A stretch of 64,000 bases of DNA from Microcaldota archaeon (GTDB lineage: Archaea > Micrarchaeota > Micrarchaeia > Anstonellales > JAGGVH01): the NCBI GenBank assembly GCA_020854835.1, contig JAHKLX010000003.1, positions 1-64,000 on the forward strand, written 5' to 3'. Position 1 is the stretch's first letter. Each line of letters starts with the position of its first letter. The notes under the pieces are model-generated. The model was not told the DNA's origin. It was given only the letters and a program-made list of their open reading frames with translations, and searched no databases. The position numbers and the translations under genes are program-made. This document shows, in pieces, positions 61,610 through 64,000 of the stretch.

Positions 61610-61695
61610 TATTTGTGATGACCGAGGTGATCTCTGAGTTCTTTTTCAACTTGTAAAAAAAGTTCGGTGATGAATGACGTGCGGTCTGATAACTT
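61610..61695 (+). ncRNA. C/D box sRNA (dual guide for 2'-O-methylation)
   Basis: All four boxes are in order: C GTGATGA (61615-61621), D' CTGA (61634-61637), C' GTGATGA (61667-61673), D CTGA (61686-61689). Both guide spacers are exactly 12 nt, the archaeal norm: CCGAGGTGATCT and ATGACGTGCGGT. The D'-C' spacer is 29 nt, longer than usual, and can form a hairpin (CTTTTT with AAAAAG). The D guide matches 16S ACCGCCCGTCA except for one base and by the D+5 rule points at C1402 (E. coli numbering). The D' guide has 9 contiguous pairs with GATCACCTC at the 16S 3' end and points at C1533. Ends of the transcript are estimated. Confidence 0.8.
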
Positions 61696-61761
61696 ATATT
61701 TGCTGGTTTAAAGCAAAAAACTAGCGGGAACATTTTTAAGCTGAACTTTTAAAATGTGTTT

Positions 61762-62592
61762 ATGGCTAAGAAAAAAAAGTCTTTAACCACTAGAATTGTT
61801 AATTTTTTCAAACTTATTTTTAATGTGATTAAATGGATCATTAAAAAAATTTGGGGATTTTTCAAATGGGTTTTTAGCATTTTTAAAAAAGCAAATAAAA
61901 AAAGAAGAGACATTCAAATTGATAACGAAAGGCCAGGAACAAGAGCAGAATTTAATCCTTTAAAAGCAATAGAATCCAAAGAAGATATCGAGAAGTTTGA
62001 AGAAGTTCTTTATTCCAATAAAAGCACAATAGGTTTGATTCTGGGATCAAGAGGGGCAGGTAAAAGTGCATTGGGTATGAAAATCTTGGAAAATGTTGTT
62101 TATAAAACAAAAAGAAAAGCCTGCTGTATGGGGTTTGATATTGGAACGCTGCCAAAGTGGATAAAATCTGTTAAAGAATTAGATGAAGTTCAAAATAATT
62201 CTTTTCTATTGGTTGATGAGGGAGGAATTGAATTTTCTTCTAGAAACTCGATGTCAAATTCAAACAAATTACTCAGCAGTCTTTTGTTTATATCAAGACA
62301 CAAAGATATAAGTGTGTTGTTCATTAGTCAAAATTCTGCAAATATCGAAATAAACACAATCCGCCAAAGCGATTATCTTTTATTGAAAAAACCCTCACTT
62401 CTTCAGCTTGATTTTGAAAGAAAAGTGATCAAACAAATATATGCCAAAGCTAAAGAAGGATTTGAAAAATACTCGCAAGACAAAGGTTTGGTTTATCTTT
62501 ATTCGAATCAGTTTCAAGGATTTGCATCCAATACACTGCCTTCGTTTTGGAATGAAGAGATTAGCAGATCATATAAAAACATAAAAAAATAA
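61762..62592 (+). CDS. Membrane-associated P-loop ATPase (Zot-like)
   Basis: 276 residues. The first ~45 are basic and amphipathic with repeated W/F/I/K (VIKWIIKKIWGFFKWVFSIF), likely lying on the membrane. Walker A is GSRGAGKS (95-102, LILGSRGAGKSALG); Walker B is SFLLVDEGG (D152, E153); a sensor-like SVLFISQNSANIE follows. The pattern resembles zonula-occludens-toxin (Zot/pI-type) or small FtsK/HerA-like ATPases that drive export of DNA or filamentous phage. It might power the array system at 51-58 kb; only proximity (~3.6 kb) suggests this. Confidence 0.72.
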   Translation: MAKKKKSLTTRIVNFFKLIFNVIKWIIKKIWGFFKWVFSIFKKANKKRRDIQIDNERPGTRAEFNPLKAIESKEDIEKFEEVLYSNKSTIGLILGSRGAGKSALGMKILENVVYKTKRKACCMGFDIGTLPKWIKSVKELDEVQNNSFLLVDEGGIEFSSRNSMSNSNKLLSSLLFISRHKDISVLFISQNSANIEINTIRQSDYLLLKKPSLLQLDFERKVIKQIYAKAKEGFEKYSQDKGLVYLYSNQFQGFASNTLPSFWNEEISRSYKNIKK

Positions 62593-62618
62593 GTTAAAGA
62601 TAAAATGCATCTAATAAT

Positions 62619-63044
62619 TTATTTTGAGCTTACCCATGTCAGCACCGCTAAAGCTGTTAACGCGAAGAACATAGGGACGATTGAAAATAAAGTTCCTGAT
62701 TTTCCAAAGACTCCGAACGTATGTTGCAAAATTGGATTTGAAGTTATTGCAAATAGCATGAGAGATAAAACTGCAAGTATAACTCCGATAGTAAATTTGC
62801 TTTTGAGCTCAAAATAGTCTTTGATATAAATAAACAGCAGATATGCTGAAAAAATTCCTACAAGAGAAGAAAGACCAACTAATATCATCCAGTAGTTAAC
62901 TGAAAACCAAACCGGATTAAATCTTCTAAAAGGAATAAATATATTAATTAACAATAAACCAACTATTGAACAAACAAGAATTCCAAATGTTGTCAAACCT
63001 GCGTTTATAGCAGCATTATTTTTTTCTTTTGTTTTTTTTACCAT
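62619..63044 (-). CDS. Four-helix membrane protein coupled to a wHTH regulator
   Basis: 141 residues with four transmembrane helices (INAGLTTFGILVCSIVGLLL, WMILVGLSSLVGIFSAYLLF, IGVILAVLSLMLFAI, FSIVPMFFALTALAVLTWV). GGTGATATAT precedes the ATG at 63044. Its start overlaps the end of the winged-helix gene by 29 bases, so the pair is co-translated; such regulator/membrane-protein pairs are common in archaea. The helix-rich protein may transmit a membrane signal to the regulator (inferred). Confidence 0.75.
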   Translation of the reverse strand: MVKKTKEKNNAAINAGLTTFGILVCSIVGLLLINIFIPFRRFNPVWFSVNYWMILVGLSSLVGIFSAYLLFIYIKDYFELKSKFTIGVILAVLSLMLFAITSNPILQHTFGVFGKSGTLFSIVPMFFALTALAVLTWVSSK

Positions 63045-63321
63045 ATATATCACCCAATAATTCCTTAAAATATTCGTTATTTTCCCATTCAGGACTTATA
63101 AAAAAAACAGAGCCATATCTTTTTTGAGGAGTTAAAATGAGCCCATTTGAAACAAGCAATTCTAAATGCCCTTGAATAGTTTTATAATCCATTGACAGCT
63201 CCAGTGCAAGCTGGCGCGTATTCATTGGTTTTCTAGTTAACACAGATAAAATCTTCAATCTAGTAGGACCTCCCCTAGATGCATTAAATAACCAATAAAG
63301 AAGTCTAGTTTGCGCGTCCAT
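63016..63321 (-). CDS. ArsR-like winged-helix regulator
   Basis: 101 residues: a winged helix-turn-helix (GPTRLKILSVLTRKPMNTRQ, then LALELSMDYKTIQGHLELLV, then a wing GLILTPQKRYGSVFFIS). It probably binds DNA as a dimer. No metal-binding cysteines, so sensing by metal is unlikely. The C-terminus is Lys-rich and overlaps the membrane protein gene. Targets unknown. Confidence 0.82.
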   Translation of the reverse strand: MDAQTRLLYWLFNASRGGPTRLKILSVLTRKPMNTRQLALELSMDYKTIQGHLELLVSNGLILTPQKRYGSVFFISPEWENNEYFKELLGDIYGKKNKRKK

Positions 63322-63360
63322 TGTATCTACTGAATTAAAAAAAAATAAAAAGGGGAGGGT

Positions 63361-63759
63361 TTAGTTGTTAGGACAGTTTTCCATATTCCCCATCCTTTTT
63401 GGACCATCATGCAATCCTTTGAAAGAAGCAGGTGGCATTCTTTGACCGGAAATTTCTCTGAGTTCTTGTTTTATTTCGTAGGCTAATTCATAATTGCCCT
63501 TATTGATTGCATCTTTCATTTGAACTCTCAAATCAAAGATTTCTTGATTTGCACCCGCCATTTTTCTGTTGCCAATGCCAAACTCTTCATGTATTTGTTT
63601 TGCCGTAGCAAAATCACCTTCATGCATTGCTTTCATTAGTTCAATCTGCGCCTCTTTTGGAGCCCTTTCTGAATTTTTCAATGCTTCGGAATTGATTGCA
63701 AAAGCAGCTCCTGCCAAACACAGTACTGCAAAAATTCCGAATATCATATTCCATTTCAT
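63361..63759 (-). CDS. Small secreted helical protein
   Basis: 132 residues beginning with a signal peptide (MKWNMIFGIFAVLCLAGAAFA, cleavage after AFA). The mature part has two related helical segments of ~30 residues (EAQIELMKAMHEGDFATAKQ ... and LRVQMKDAINKGNYELAYEI ...), a TPR-like or Spy/DUF2680-like pattern of paired helices, and a Pro/Asn tail with one cysteine. Not a named family. GGGTGAT precedes the ATG. Confidence 0.75.
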   Translation of the reverse strand: MKWNMIFGIFAVLCLAGAAFAINSEALKNSERAPKEAQIELMKAMHEGDFATAKQIHEEFGIGNRKMAGANQEIFDLRVQMKDAINKGNYELAYEIKQELREISGQRMPPASFKGLHDGPKRMGNMENCPNN

Positions 63760-63907
63760 TTACATCACCCATAAATGATAATTTTCCCTTTTTTAAAAGG
63801 ATTTGCCAGAATAAACCCCAAATTACACCAAAGTTATACACAACTTCCACCAAATAAAAAGATTGAAAAAAGCAGACAAAGAACTTTTAATTTTGAAAAT
63901 AAGGAAT

Positions 63908-63918
63908 AGGTTTATATT
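63908..63918 (+). promoter_or_regulatory. TATA box for the gene running off the window end
   Basis: AGGTTTATATT lies ~27 bases before the ATG at 63940, a strong archaeal TATA box in a leaderless layout. Confidence 0.55.
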
Positions 63919-63939
63919 CCAAATTAATTTAGTGAGTAT

Positions 63940-64000
63940 ATGTATGGATTCTTGGCAGATTTGCAAAATATAAACTGGACATACCCCATTGTAGGGGCAC
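63940..64000 (+). CDS. Start of a gene truncated by the window end
   Basis: An open frame from ATG at 63940 to the last base reads MYGFLADLQNINWTYPIVGA. It has a well-placed TATA box and no upstream ribosome site, consistent with leaderless translation. The twenty residues visible do not allow assignment; they could lead into a membrane helix. Confidence 0.5.
   Translation, partial: MYGFLADLQNINWTYPIVGA

Noticed and set aside
1-64000. CRISPR arrays, insertion sequences, integrase attachment sites, rRNA genes, replication origin
   Set aside because: No regularly spaced repeats, transposase or integrase frames, rRNA sequence or Orc/Cdc6 with origin repeats were found.

Overview
This 64 kb, AT-rich window is archaeal chromosome. 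The informational genes are archaeal: archaeal-type LeuRS, aTrm56, NMD3, Alba, aIF5A, S24e, S27ae, a Hef-like helicase, RtcB, a three-unit tRNA-splicing endonuclease and four intron-bearing tRNAs. Isoprenoid-lipid (geranylgeranyl reductase) and N-glycosylation (STT3/AglB) genes and class III pilin signal peptides agree. Genes are tightly packed, many begin 25-30 nt after a TATA-like box without a leader, and others follow a GGTGAT Shine-Dalgarno. Bacterial-looking genes (AspRS with GAD insertion, Amidase_3, a T9SS-like sorting domain) and several huge surface proteins suggest a DPANN-type lineage. I cannot assign the phylum from this window alone.

Layout. 1-9.5 kb: cell-surface genes (secreted protein with a T9SS-like tail, acetyltransferase, 2457-residue beta-helix protein, two pilin-like proteins). 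9.5-18.2 kb: tRNA-splicing endonuclease, DUF357, AglB, HAD phosphatase, LeuRS, Trm56. 18.2-27.2 kb: membrane-anchored surface protein, tRNA-Asn, unknown protein, peptidoglycan-type amidase, an amino-sugar operon (glmS, a 43-residue protein, GlmU-like, GlmM-like), NMD3 and a double Lrp regulator. 27.3-33.4 kb: a locus of paired paralogues (two radical SAM proteins, two methyltransferases) with Nudix, nucleotidyltransferase and a small Rossmann-like protein. 33.4-44.1 kb: RNase H-like DUF460 protein, Alba, KH protein, a broken small ORF, AspRS, cysteine desulfurase-like enzyme, helicase, aIF5A/S24e/S27ae and a CPBP protease. 44.1-50.4 kb: RtcB, a large membrane lipoprotein, tRNA-Ala, tRNA-Val, tRNA-Leu, PC4-like protein, two deoxycytidylate deaminases. 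50.4-58.2 kb: six consecutive paralogous polytopic membrane proteins plus one facing them. 58.2-64 kb: geranylgeranyl reductase, leucyl aminopeptidase, kinase-like protein, a C/D box sRNA, a membrane-associated P-loop ATPase, a wHTH/membrane protein pair and a small secreted protein.

Two themes stand out. First, tRNA splicing: all four tRNA genes are interrupted (five introns in total); tRNA-Ala(GGC) has two, and tRNA-Ala and tRNA-Leu(CAG) share an intron at the same T-loop position (58/59), while a candidate broad-specificity endonuclease, the ligase RtcB and the T-loop methylase Trm56 lie in the same window. The C/D sRNA appears to target two 16S rRNA sites near the decoding centre and the 3' end. 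Second, the six-gene membrane array (51.0-58.2 kb) shows two shared signatures and no family I can name; it could be the membrane core of an undescribed secretion or surface apparatus, possibly with the nearby ATPase and the 780-residue lipoprotein.

No gap exceeds 300 bases. I see no insertion sequence, CRISPR array, rRNA or replication origin.
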